The notes beneath the pieces are model-generated. The model did not search any database. It was not told the origin of the DNA and worked only from the letters and a program-made list of their open reading frames with translations. Positions 35,748-43,198 of a DNA stretch of 64,000 nt are shown piece by piece. Numbering within the stretch: the stretch's first letter is position 1; every line of letters begins with the position of its first letter. The position numbers were made by a program, and so were the translations under genes. Source of the DNA: Marinobacter salarius (GTDB lineage: Bacteria > Pseudomonadota > Gammaproteobacteria > Pseudomonadales > Oleiphilaceae). The stretch covers positions 2,914,001-2,978,000 of the forward strand of contig NZ_CP136693.1 of NCBI RefSeq assembly GCF_032922745.1, in the 5' to 3' direction.

Positions 35748-36380
35748 ATGGGTTTCTACGACGAGCGAATACTGCCGCACCTGATCGATTACTCCTGTTC
35801 AGTAGGGCAGGTGATGAAACTGCGCAGCCAGGTGGTGCCACAGGCACACGGCACCGTGCTGGAAGTGGGTATGGGCTCGGGCATTAATCTGGAGTTCTAC
35901 AATCCGGATACCGTTAGCCTCGTCTACGGCCTGGAGCCGTCCGAAGGCATGCGCCGAAAGGCACGGGCAAATCTGGCCAGATCCAGCGTTGCGGTGGAGT
36001 GGCTAGACCTACCAGGCGAGCAAATTCCGCTACCAGACAACAGCGTCGACACGGTACTGCTTACTTTCACCCTGTGCACCATACCCGACTGGCGAGCCGC
36101 GCTGGATCAAATGATGCGGGTACTCAAGCCCGACGGCGAACTGCTGTTCCTGGAACACGGAGAATCGCCGGACCAGGGCGTGTGCAAATGGCAACACCGC
36201 ATCACCCCAGGCTGGAAGAAAATCGCCGGCGGTTGCCACCTCAACCGACCGATCGCGGACCTGATTCGGGAAGGGGGGGTTGAGATCACCGAACTGGAAA
36301 ACCTATACGTGCCCAAGGCCCCGAAATTCGCTGGTTATATCTACAAGGGCAGGGCGCGGAAGCCTTCGCAGCCAGCCTAA
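35748..36380 (+). CDS. Class I SAM-dependent methyltransferase
   Basis: 210 residues. SAM motif I is TVLEVGMGSGINLEFYN; LEPSEGMRRKA and LPDNSVDTVLLTFTLCTIPD follow, then LKPDGELLFLEHG. The order matches the UbiE/thiol-methyltransferase-like group (related to TMT1A/METTL7 proteins). The substrate is unknown. It is divergent from cydA; related genomes keep this neighbour, but a shared function is not proven. Confidence 0.88.
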   Translation: MGFYDERILPHLIDYSCSVGQVMKLRSQVVPQAHGTVLEVGMGSGINLEFYNPDTVSLVYGLEPSEGMRRKARANLARSSVAVEWLDLPGEQIPLPDNSVDTVLLTFTLCTIPDWRAALDQMMRVLKPDGELLFLEHGESPDQGVCKWQHRITPGWKKIAGGCHLNRPIADLIREGGVEITELENLYVPKAPKFAGYIYKGRARKPSQPA

Positions 36381-36469
36381 AAATACCACTTCCGCAATCC
36401 CAATTGCGTTACCGGGCAGGGCCTTATACAATCCTGCCCGTCAAAAGCTGCTTACAAGCCCCTCCGAAT

Positions 36470-36556
36470 GCCCGGATGGTGGAATAGGTAGACACAAGAG
36501 ACTTAAAATCTCTCGGCCGTAAGGCTGTGCCGGTTCGATTCCGGCTCCGGGCACCA
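36470..36556 (+). tRNA. tRNA-Leu (anticodon UAA)
   Basis: 87 nt with encoded CCA. Acceptor stem GCCCGGA pairs with TCCGGGC. The anticodon loop CTTAAAA (TAA) sits between GAGA and TCTC, a long variable arm is present, and the T-arm is CCGGTTCGATTCCGG. The accessory island starts directly downstream, as is common for integration at tRNA-Leu genes. Confidence 0.97.
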
Positions 36557-36612
36557 ATAAAATCAATGTATTACGGGCGTCGACGATTCCAGTTACCGTC
36601 TTGAGCTTTTCG

Positions 36613-36632
36613 ATGTAGACATTATGTAGACA
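36613..36632. repeat. Direct repeat of 9 bp near the island edge
   Basis: ATGTAGACA occurs twice, two bases apart, 57 bp past the tRNA-Leu end. It may be an arm-type binding site left from an integrase. An inverted repeat CCCATT-T-AATGGG also lies at 36661-36673, before the ATPase gene, and could be an operator. Confidence 0.35.
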
Positions 36633-36750
36633 CCTTGCACCAATGCTCAGCAAATTCGGACCCATTTAATGGGACAACTCCCTAGATCTTCACTATCATT
36701 CCAGCATCTAATTCAGCAAAACGAGCACTAAATACAGAGCGTGTACCGTT

Positions 36751-37725
36751 ATGGCCAGTTCAGAGCACTTAAAAGCATTGGTTAAGTCGCATCTCGAGAA
36801 TGATGACGAACGCTTTGTGTCCATAGCACTGCAAGTTGCTGCGCATGAAGCTCGTAGCGGCCATGGGAAATTGGCTCAGGAGCTCAGGGATATTGTTCAA
36901 AGAGCGAAAAAAAATTCTTTTCGAAAGGCGTCGGTTTCTATAGCTAAAAGTATTTCAGATGAATCAGGCCTTTTAGTTGCTTCTCACCCTAAAAACAGGC
37001 TTTCTGACCTGGTCGTTTCGGATAAAGTGAGGTATCAACTGGATCGGATTGTTCGAGAGCAAAGGTTTATGAGCCGACTAAAGGATCATGGACTGCACCC
37101 AAGAAGAAGAGTGCTTCTCGTTGGTCCGCCCGGAACGGGGAAGACCTATACGGCGTCTGCGCTTGCCGGTGAACTGGATTACCCGCTATTTCAGGTTAGG
37201 CTTGACTCACTTATAACAAAATTTATGGGTGAATCATCGGCAAAACTTCGCCAGGTGTTTGATGCAATATCAAATGTGCGAGGCGTATATTTTTTTGATG
37301 AGTTTGATGCTCTCGGTTCGCAGCGCCAAGGCGGGAATGACGTTGGGGAAGCCCGAAGAATATTGAATAGCTTTCTTCAAATGATCGAAGAAGACCACTC
37401 CAATAGCCTAATTGTATGCGCGACAAATCACATCGAGGTTCTTGATAGCGCACTTTTTCGGCGTTTCGATGATGTAATCAGGTATGCAATGCCTAGCAAA
37501 GATGAAATAGTAAGGTTGTTTAAGGCAAGATTAGCTGGTCATGTCTCGAAAGGTTTCCAGTGGTCGAAGCTCCCCGACCTTTGCGAGGGCCTTAGTAATG
37601 CTGAAATTGTTAGGGTGGCAGATGAGGCAGTGAAGGAAACGCTAATATACGGGCATGACAAAATAACTTCTAGCATGTTGAAAGATGCTATAACTGATCG
37701 TCGAGAGATGAGAAAATCTATATAA
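36751..37725 (+). CDS. ietA: AAA+ ATPase of an IetAS-type defence pair
   Basis: 324 residues. After a helical N-terminus (about 100 residues), the AAA+ module has Walker A VGPPGTGKTYTAS, Walker B GVYFFDEFDALGSQR, sensor 1 IVCATNH and the arginine-finger phrase ALFRRFDDVIRY, as in ATPases of the FtsH/katanin-like group. It precedes a subtilisin-like protease by 15 bp. AAA+ ATPase plus subtilase is the IetAS composition, known first as a Ti-plasmid stability pair and later as an antiphage system. The low GC and codon use unlike the flanks suggest transfer. Confidence 0.85.
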   Translation: MASSEHLKALVKSHLENDDERFVSIALQVAAHEARSGHGKLAQELRDIVQRAKKNSFRKASVSIAKSISDESGLLVASHPKNRLSDLVVSDKVRYQLDRIVREQRFMSRLKDHGLHPRRRVLLVGPPGTGKTYTASALAGELDYPLFQVRLDSLITKFMGESSAKLRQVFDAISNVRGVYFFDEFDALGSQRQGGNDVGEARRILNSFLQMIEEDHSNSLIVCATNHIEVLDSALFRRFDDVIRYAMPSKDEIVRLFKARLAGHVSKGFQWSKLPDLCEGLSNAEIVRVADEAVKETLIYGHDKITSSMLKDAITDRREMRKSI

Positions 37726-37740
37726 AGTTAGGAGTTGTAA

Positions 37741-40167
37741 ATGCCCAGCATCAAGGATGGACGGCAACATATATTTCTCGGTAGTACTGGCAAACCTGAA
37801 AAATACACATATCCTAGGAAGGTAGTTACCGCCAAAAATGTTCCGCAACAAAATCGAAAGGAACAAGCCGCAAGCCTCTCCTCCCAGCTTAATCGTGTAA
37901 AAGACTCAAAGCCTGCAATAGAGCGAGAGGCGGAACAGTACGAGCTAGAGTCATCCATCGGCCTTCAAGTTACGTTTGATAGCTTCCCCGGGGTTGAGCT
38001 TGCATTCGAGAGTCTAGCTGACTCACGACAAAAACTTGAATTATTAAATGTGCGGTATCATGACGATAAAGTTACCGTTTCCGTTTTTGTTCCCATTGAT
38101 AAGATCGGCTTTTTTGAGAAAAAGATTAAAGACTACCTAGAGGAACGTAAGGATCGTAAGGGCGGTCCTCGAGATAACAGAACGCTCATAGACGCGATCG
38201 AATCTATTAGAGAGTCAGCATTTAACGAACTTTGGAACGACGATGATTCGGTCCTACCAACAGACGGCCAACAGGAAATTTGGTGGGAGATATGGCTGCC
38301 TGTTCTAGATGACCGAATGGCTGTAGTCCACGACTTTAGAAAAGTTGCCTTTTCAATTGGGATCGAAGTTTCTGAAAGCACTCTGGAGTTTCCTGAACGA
38401 ACAGTACTTTTGGTCTACTGCACCAGGTCAAAGTTATCCCAAAGCTCCCTATTAATGAGCAAGATTTCCGAGATTAGGCGAGCTAAAGAAACAGCAGAGT
38501 TCTTTGATGCAATGGGCAAAGAAGAGCAAGCGGAATGGGTAACCGAATTACTCGAAAGAACCAAATTTACAAACAATGGAAACAGTCCTTTCATTTGTGT
38601 TCTTGATAGCGGTATCAATTCCGGGCATCCATTAATCTCTCCTGTCCTTGATTCCAATGATCGACATGTTATTGATCCCTCATGGATCATTAATGATGAA
38701 GACGGCCATGGAACCGGAATGGGCGGCCTCTCTGTATGGGGTGACCTGACGACTGCGCTTGAATCCACAGCGGAGCTCGAGGTGAATTGGCGCCTGGAAG
38801 GGGTCAAGCTAATCAGATCGCCCGGGGATAATCAGGGCAGGCACCATGGAGCAATCACAGCGGAAGGCGTTTCACTGCCGGAAATTCAAGCGTTTGATCG
38901 AAATCGTATCTATACCATGGCATTGTCTGCTACCGATTCACGGGATAGAGGACGCCCATCGGCTTGGTCAAGCACGATCGATAGCCTTTGCTCTGACTAT
39001 TTAGGAGAGAATCGGTTTCCCCGACTGATGCTGGTGTGTGCAGGAAACACCGGCGATGACTTAACCGAATTAATGGATTATCCCTCTCATAATGAGTTAC
39101 AAGATATTCACGACCCAGGCCAAGCCTGGAATGCAATTACAGTGGGCGGCTACACAAGAAAGGTGGTTATTGATGATCCAGGGGCTGATCACTATAAGCC
39201 TGTAGCTCCAAATGGAGGCTTAAGCCCGTATAGCACGACATCACTCACCTGGGAAAACTCGATGCCGATAAAGCCTGAGGTTGTTTTCGAGGCTGGCAAT
39301 GTGGGAAAAGATAAATATAGCTGCGCAGGCCTAAATAGCCTCAAGCTTCTCACTACGCATCACGATATTTCAGAAAGGCACTTCTCAACATTCGAAGCAA
39401 CAAGCGCTGCAACCGCTTTGGCAGCAAACTTTTCTGCAAGGATTCTGCACGAATATCCAAATCTATGGCCTGAGACTGTAAGGGCGTTGATGATCCATTC
39501 TGCCGAATGGACCGATGCAATGAAGGAGCAGTTCACCGACCCAAGGAAGACCGACAAGCATAATGCAAAGCGTTTAGCCCGTTGTGTTGGTTTTGGCGCT
39601 CCAAGTGTAAATCGTGCACTTAGTAGCTTAAAGAATTCAGTTGTTATGGTTGTAGAAGATCATATCCAACCATTTGAGAAAAAGAAGGGAAAATCCCCAT
39701 CAACCAAAGACATGCATTTGCATGAACTGCCGTGGCCGAAAGATCTTTTGACATCTTTGGGTGATACAGAGATTAAGATGACGGTTACGCTGTCGTATTT
39801 CGTGGAGCCCAATCCTTCCAGTCGCAATGTCTCAAGTAAATATCGTTATCCGAGCCATCAACTTCGCTTCGATGTGAAGCGCCCAACTGAGTCCACTGAT
39901 GCATTCAAGGCTAGAATGTCACGCGCAGCTCAAAGTGCTGAACAGGGAAATACAACAGTTGGGAATGGTGATCCCAATTGGCTTCTTGGCGAATTCAGGC
40001 ATCGTGGCTCAATACATAAAGATGTATGGCGCGGTAGTGCTGTCGAGCTATCAGAGAGAGGGGTAGTTGCGGTTTACCCTGCTATGGGATGGTGGAGAAC
40101 TAGGACAAAGCTTGAGTCATTCAACAAGAGTAAGCGTTCATTCCACGACGTTCTGCCACCCCGGTGA
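37741..40167 (+). CDS. ietS: Subtilisin-like protease of an IetAS-type pair, 3' end altered by IS66
   Basis: 808 residues, RBS TAGGAG. After a ~280-residue N-terminal region the S8 domain shows Asp in FICVLDSGI, His in DEDGHGTGMGG, the Asn region in MLVCAGNTGDD and Ser in EATSAATALAANFS, so the catalytic triad is intact. An IS66 element starts at 40130 inside the gene. The last 12 residues (SKRSFHDVLPPR) are IS-encoded. Joining 40129 to 42821 across the insertion restores a frame of 835 residues ending VRIHN. Whether the altered tail leaves the protein active is unknown; the protease domain itself is untouched. Confidence 0.85.
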   Translation: MPSIKDGRQHIFLGSTGKPEKYTYPRKVVTAKNVPQQNRKEQAASLSSQLNRVKDSKPAIEREAEQYELESSIGLQVTFDSFPGVELAFESLADSRQKLELLNVRYHDDKVTVSVFVPIDKIGFFEKKIKDYLEERKDRKGGPRDNRTLIDAIESIRESAFNELWNDDDSVLPTDGQQEIWWEIWLPVLDDRMAVVHDFRKVAFSIGIEVSESTLEFPERTVLLVYCTRSKLSQSSLLMSKISEIRRAKETAEFFDAMGKEEQAEWVTELLERTKFTNNGNSPFICVLDSGINSGHPLISPVLDSNDRHVIDPSWIINDEDGHGTGMGGLSVWGDLTTALESTAELEVNWRLEGVKLIRSPGDNQGRHHGAITAEGVSLPEIQAFDRNRIYTMALSATDSRDRGRPSAWSSTIDSLCSDYLGENRFPRLMLVCAGNTGDDLTELMDYPSHNELQDIHDPGQAWNAITVGGYTRKVVIDDPGADHYKPVAPNGGLSPYSTTSLTWENSMPIKPEVVFEAGNVGKDKYSCAGLNSLKLLTTHHDISERHFSTFEATSAATALAANFSARILHEYPNLWPETVRALMIHSAEWTDAMKEQFTDPRKTDKHNAKRLARCVGFGAPSVNRALSSLKNSVVMVVEDHIQPFEKKKGKSPSTKDMHLHELPWPKDLLTSLGDTEIKMTVTLSYFVEPNPSSRNVSSKYRYPSHQLRFDVKRPTESTDAFKARMSRAAQSAEQGNTTVGNGDPNWLLGEFRHRGSIHKDVWRGSAVELSERGVVAVYPAMGWWRTRTKLESFNKSKRSFHDVLPPR
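40122..40129 (+). repeat. Left copy of 8-bp IS66 target duplication
   Basis: CAACAAGA directly before the left inverted repeat; the right copy is at 42813-42820. It lies within codons of ietS. Confidence 0.95.
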
Positions 40168-40214
40168 ATTTGTCCCTACAGTAACCTCACATTTTCCAAC
40201 AATAGGTTACTCCC

Positions 40215-40502
40215 ATGAGAAAGCACCGCACCCCGGAACAATGGCAAGCCCTGGTTGACCAGCAGCATGACAGTGGCCTGTCCGCTCCGCAGTTTTGTAA
40301 GCAGGAGAATATCGGCTACGCCAGTTTCTGCAACTGGCGCAAGCGCCTGTCCGATCAGGCGACCGGTGACTCAGCGGATTCCGGCGAAGCCGGTTTTCTG
40401 GACCTGTCCTCTCTGATGGGTGCAGCGCAGTCCGGCCCAGGCTGGAACATTGTGCTGAGCTTGGGCAACGGCGTCGAACTGCGGCTGAGCCAGAACGGAT
40501 GA
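40215..40502 (+). CDS. tnpA: IS66 accessory protein TnpA
   Basis: 95 residues. The TnpA-type start RKHRTPEQWQALVDQQHDSGLSAPQFCKQENI and YASFCNWRKRL form a helix-turn-helix like that of IS66 OrfA proteins, the DNA-binding accessory factor. Its stop overlaps the tnpB start by four bases. Confidence 0.92.
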   Translation: MRKHRTPEQWQALVDQQHDSGLSAPQFCKQENIGYASFCNWRKRLSDQATGDSADSGEAGFLDLSSLMGAAQSGPGWNIVLSLGNGVELRLSQNG

Positions 40503-40843
40503 TCGGGCTCGATAGCCAGGCCAGGATCTGGTTGTGCACCGAGCCTACCGACATGCGCAAATCGTTCCGGGGCCTCAGTGCTCTGGTCCGGAATCAGTTG
40601 AAGCACGATCCGCTCAGCGGCCAGTATTTTGTCTTCGTCAATCGTCGCAAGACCCAGATGAAGATGTTGTACTTTACCGCCACCGGGTATTGCCTGTGGG
40701 CCAAGCGCCTGGAGCAGGGACAGTTCCGGGTGCCATCATCCGCCTCTGGTCAGCGGGCTTTAACCTTGACGGATTTGCAGTTGCTGATTGATGGCATTGA
40801 GGTGCAAAAATACCGTCAATTCAAGCGTTTTCGAGGGGTATAA
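40499..40843 (+). CDS. tnpB: IS66 accessory protein TnpB
   Basis: 114 residues. The signature LCTEPTDMRKSFRGLSALV and FVNRRKTQMKMLYFTATGYCLWAKRLEQGQF define the IS66 Orf2/TnpB family. It is required with TnpA and TnpC for transposition of IS66 elements. tnpC follows after 28 bp. Confidence 0.95.
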   Translation: MIGLDSQARIWLCTEPTDMRKSFRGLSALVRNQLKHDPLSGQYFVFVNRRKTQMKMLYFTATGYCLWAKRLEQGQFRVPSSASGQRALTLTDLQLLIDGIEVQKYRQFKRFRGV

Positions 40844-40871
40844 AACGCGGACTTCCGGTATAATATCGGCC

Positions 40872-42524
40872 ATGAATTCAACGGCTTCCATCTCCCAGTC
40901 CAACGCACCTTCCTACTCGGCCCTGGCCGAGGAGAATGCGTTGCAGCGCGAGCAGTTGGATGCTCAGGCGGAAGCCATTCGGCAGTTGAAACACCAGTTG
41001 GACTGGTTTAAGAAACAGCTGTTCGGCCCCAAATCTGAAAAGCAGGTTTATGATATTCCAGAACAGGATAGCCTGTTCACCTCCGGTGAAGCACCGCTGC
41101 CGGAGAAGCCTGCCGAGGAAGAGAGGCGCACCATTAAGGCCTATCAGCGCGGCACCGGCAAGAAGCAGCGGGACGACGATTGTCTGAACGACACCGGCCT
41201 GCGCTTTACGGCGGATGTGTCGGTGGAAGTCATTGAGCAATTGCCACCGGAACTGACCGGGCCGGACGCCGACCAGTACGACATCATTGGTACTAAAACG
41301 ACTTATCGCCTGGCGCAGCGCGCCTCCAGCTATGTGGTGCTCAAGTGTGAGCGCCCGGTGTTCCGGCGTAAAGGCAGTGATAAGCCCATCACCACACCGG
41401 CCCCGTTCAACGTGCTGGACAACAGCCTGGCCGATGTCAGCCTGCTGGCCGGGTTGCTGGTGGACAAATTCCAGTTCCACCTGCCGCTGTATCGCCAGCA
41501 CCAGCGCATTCAACAAGCAGGTATTACCCTCAGCCGCAGCACCCTGACCAACCTGGTGAAGCGTGCCATCGACCTGCTCCGACCCATCGTAGATGCCCAG
41601 ACCGATAACGTATTGCGCAGCCGGGTGCTGGCGATGGATGAAACGCCCATCAAAGCGGGTCACCAGGGCCGGGCAGGTCCGCAGAAAGGCAAGATGAAAA
41701 CAGGCTGGTTCTGGCCCCTATACGGTGATGACGACGAAGTGGTGTTTACCTACTCGAACAGTCGGGGCCGACTGCACATCGAGCAGGTTCTGAACGACCA
41801 ATTCAGTGGCACTCTGATCAGCGATGGTTATGCCGCTTATGCCCGCTATGCCGCGGCCCAGAAAGGTATTACCCATGCTCAATGCTGGGTGCATAGTCGC
41901 CGTTGCTTCGTTGAGGCCCAGAAGGACCATCCTGAGAAGGCCACCGAAGCCCTGCAACAGATCGCGAAGCTGTACCAGATTGAAGATACCATGAAGGAAA
42001 AGGAACTCACCGGCGAGAAGAAGCGTCAATACCGGCTGGACCATGCGAAGCCGGTCGTCAGCGGCTTCTTCCAATGGTGCCGGGATCAGTTGGCGCAAGG
42101 CGGCCTGTTGCCCAGTGAACCGCTAACCAAAGCCCTGAATTACGTGCTCGGTCGGGAAACGAGCCTGACGGTGTTCCTGGAAGATCCGGACGTACAACCC
42201 GATACCAACCACCTGGAACGGGCCCTGCGGCCCATTCCAATGGGCAAGAAAAACTGGATGTTTTGCTGGACCGAACTGGGCGCTGAACACCTGGGCATCA
42301 TCCAGAGCCTGATCAGCACCTGCAAGCTGCACGATATTACCCCGTACATGTACCTGGTGGACGTATTGCAGCGCATCAGCCAGCACCCGGCCCGTGAAGT
42401 CAGCGACCTGACGCCCCGACTCTGGAAAACTCGGTTCGCCGAGAACCCGTTACGGGCGCTGATCGACCCACGCCATCCTGACCGACAGAGCAAACAGCCG
42501 GAGGCCACCGTCCGTGCGCATTGA
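40872..42524 (+). CDS. tnpC: IS66-family transposase TnpC
   Basis: 550 residues from the ATG giving MNSTASISQSN. An N-terminal leucine-rich coiled coil (residues 15-55) is followed by KQLFGPKSEK, the zinc-finger-like part and the DDE catalytic core with VLAMDETPIKAGHQ, SDGYAAYARYA and the acidic residue before NHLERALRPIPMGKKNW. Length fits an intact IS66 transposase. Confidence 0.95.
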   Translation: MNSTASISQSNAPSYSALAEENALQREQLDAQAEAIRQLKHQLDWFKKQLFGPKSEKQVYDIPEQDSLFTSGEAPLPEKPAEEERRTIKAYQRGTGKKQRDDDCLNDTGLRFTADVSVEVIEQLPPELTGPDADQYDIIGTKTTYRLAQRASSYVVLKCERPVFRRKGSDKPITTPAPFNVLDNSLADVSLLAGLLVDKFQFHLPLYRQHQRIQQAGITLSRSTLTNLVKRAIDLLRPIVDAQTDNVLRSRVLAMDETPIKAGHQGRAGPQKGKMKTGWFWPLYGDDDEVVFTYSNSRGRLHIEQVLNDQFSGTLISDGYAAYARYAAAQKGITHAQCWVHSRRCFVEAQKDHPEKATEALQQIAKLYQIEDTMKEKELTGEKKRQYRLDHAKPVVSGFFQWCRDQLAQGGLLPSEPLTKALNYVLGRETSLTVFLEDPDVQPDTNHLERALRPIPMGKKNWMFCWTELGAEHLGIIQSLISTCKLHDITPYMYLVDVLQRISQHPAREVSDLTPRLWKTRFAENPLRALIDPRHPDRQSKQPEATVRAH

Positions 42525-42783
42525 GGACATGAGCATCGACCAGTTGCTGGAACTGAACCAGTATATCTGCCAGCGAATTGATGAGCTACAAGAGCAAGAA
42601 ACCCTGCAAGCCTTGAGTCAATTGCGGGTTGGCCTGAAAGTGACCTTCGAGGGCCGGGAAGGACCGGTGTTGGGGATCGTCACCAAGATCAACCGCAAGA
42701 GTGTGATCGTGCTGGGTGAGGATGGCAGGAAGCAGTACAAGGTCTCGCCGGAGTTATTGAGGCCCCTCCGTGACGTGAAGTAG
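42514..42783 (+). CDS. IS66 passenger protein of unknown function
   Basis: 89 residues from a GTG that overlaps the end of tnpC by 11 bp. The first 35 residues are a helix (IDQLLELNQYICQRIDELQEQETLQAL). The rest reads as a small beta barrel, VGLKVTFEGREGPVLGIVTKINRKSVIVLGEDGRKQYKVSPELLRPL, resembling KOW/SH3-like nucleic-acid folds. It lies inside the right inverted repeat, so it moves with the element. Standard IS66 members have only three genes. Confidence 0.75.
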   Translation: MRIEDMSIDQLLELNQYICQRIDELQEQETLQALSQLRVGLKVTFEGREGPVLGIVTKINRKSVIVLGEDGRKQYKVSPELLRPLRDVK

Positions 42784-42820
42784 GTCAACTACGTCGTGGA
42801 ATGAACGCTTACCAACAAGA

Positions 42821-42939
42821 CTGCTAGATACGCTTTAATCATATCAGTCGAAGCACCGGAAGTTGACACCGATATCTATAATGAGATTCAGACCATAATC
42901 GATTCGACTGTTGAGACTGAAGTCCGTATTCATAACTGA
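42821..42939 (+). pseudogene. Displaced 3' end of ietS
   Basis: After removal of the IS and one copy of CAACAAGA, codon 797 becomes ACT and the frame runs on to TGA at 42937-42939. This 119-bp fragment encodes the native C-terminal tail (39 residues with the shared codon, starting TARYALIISVEAPEVD and ending EVRIHN). It has no start of its own and is not translated as part of IetS. Confidence 0.92.
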
Positions 42940-43067
42940 GCACCTTGCATTGGCGTACAGTTATTGACAGAACTCCAAGGTGGCGGGTGAATCTCACTGC
43001 TCAGTTTCTCCCAGGTATAAGCGGTATCAGCAGGCAATGCGTCGATTTCAGCTTGTGTTACTTCCAT
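42930..43067 (-). CDS. Small ORF or gene remnant at the island end
   Basis: 45 codons starting MEVTQAEIDALPADTAYTWE; the frame stays open upstream to about 43154 without an obvious start, adding TKELHDTSNEAWQERLSRLT. The amino-acid composition looks protein-like rather than random, so it may be the 3' piece of a decayed gene. It converges on the old ietS stop. I do not recognise the family. Confidence 0.35.
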   Translation of the reverse strand: MEVTQAEIDALPADTAYTWEKLSSEIHPPPWSSVNNCTPMQGAQL

Positions 43068-43198
43068 AATCCGGGTGAGTCGCGAAAGCCGCTCTTGCCA
43101 GGCTTCGTTTGAGGTGTCGTGCAGCTCCTTGGTTCGCGTGGGGCGACCTCACGGGCGTCCGATCCGATCCCGGCTCAGGCGCCACATACTTATAGCCT

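Larger units (their letters stand above)
40130..42812 (+). mobile_element. IS66-family insertion sequence, complete
   Basis: 2683 bp with 22-bp perfect terminal inverted repeats, 40130-40151 (starting GTAAGCG) and 42791-42812. CAACAAGA directly flanks both ends (40122-40129 and 42813-42820), the 8-bp target duplication expected for IS66. It carries tnpA, tnpB, tnpC and a passenger ORF, all overlapping or close. Intact ends and exact duplication point to a recent insertion. Confidence 0.97.

Noticed and set aside
42846..42933. Small minus-strand ORF of 28 codons following the fragment at 42930
   Set aside because: It lies antisense to the displaced ietS tail and is very short.
43165..43184. 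CGATCCCGGCTCAGGCGCCA resembles the 3' end of tRNA-Leu (CGATTCCGGCTCCGGGCACCA) and might be an attR
   Set aside because: Several mismatches and a shifted end; attachment sites normally keep an exact core, so chance similarity is as likely.
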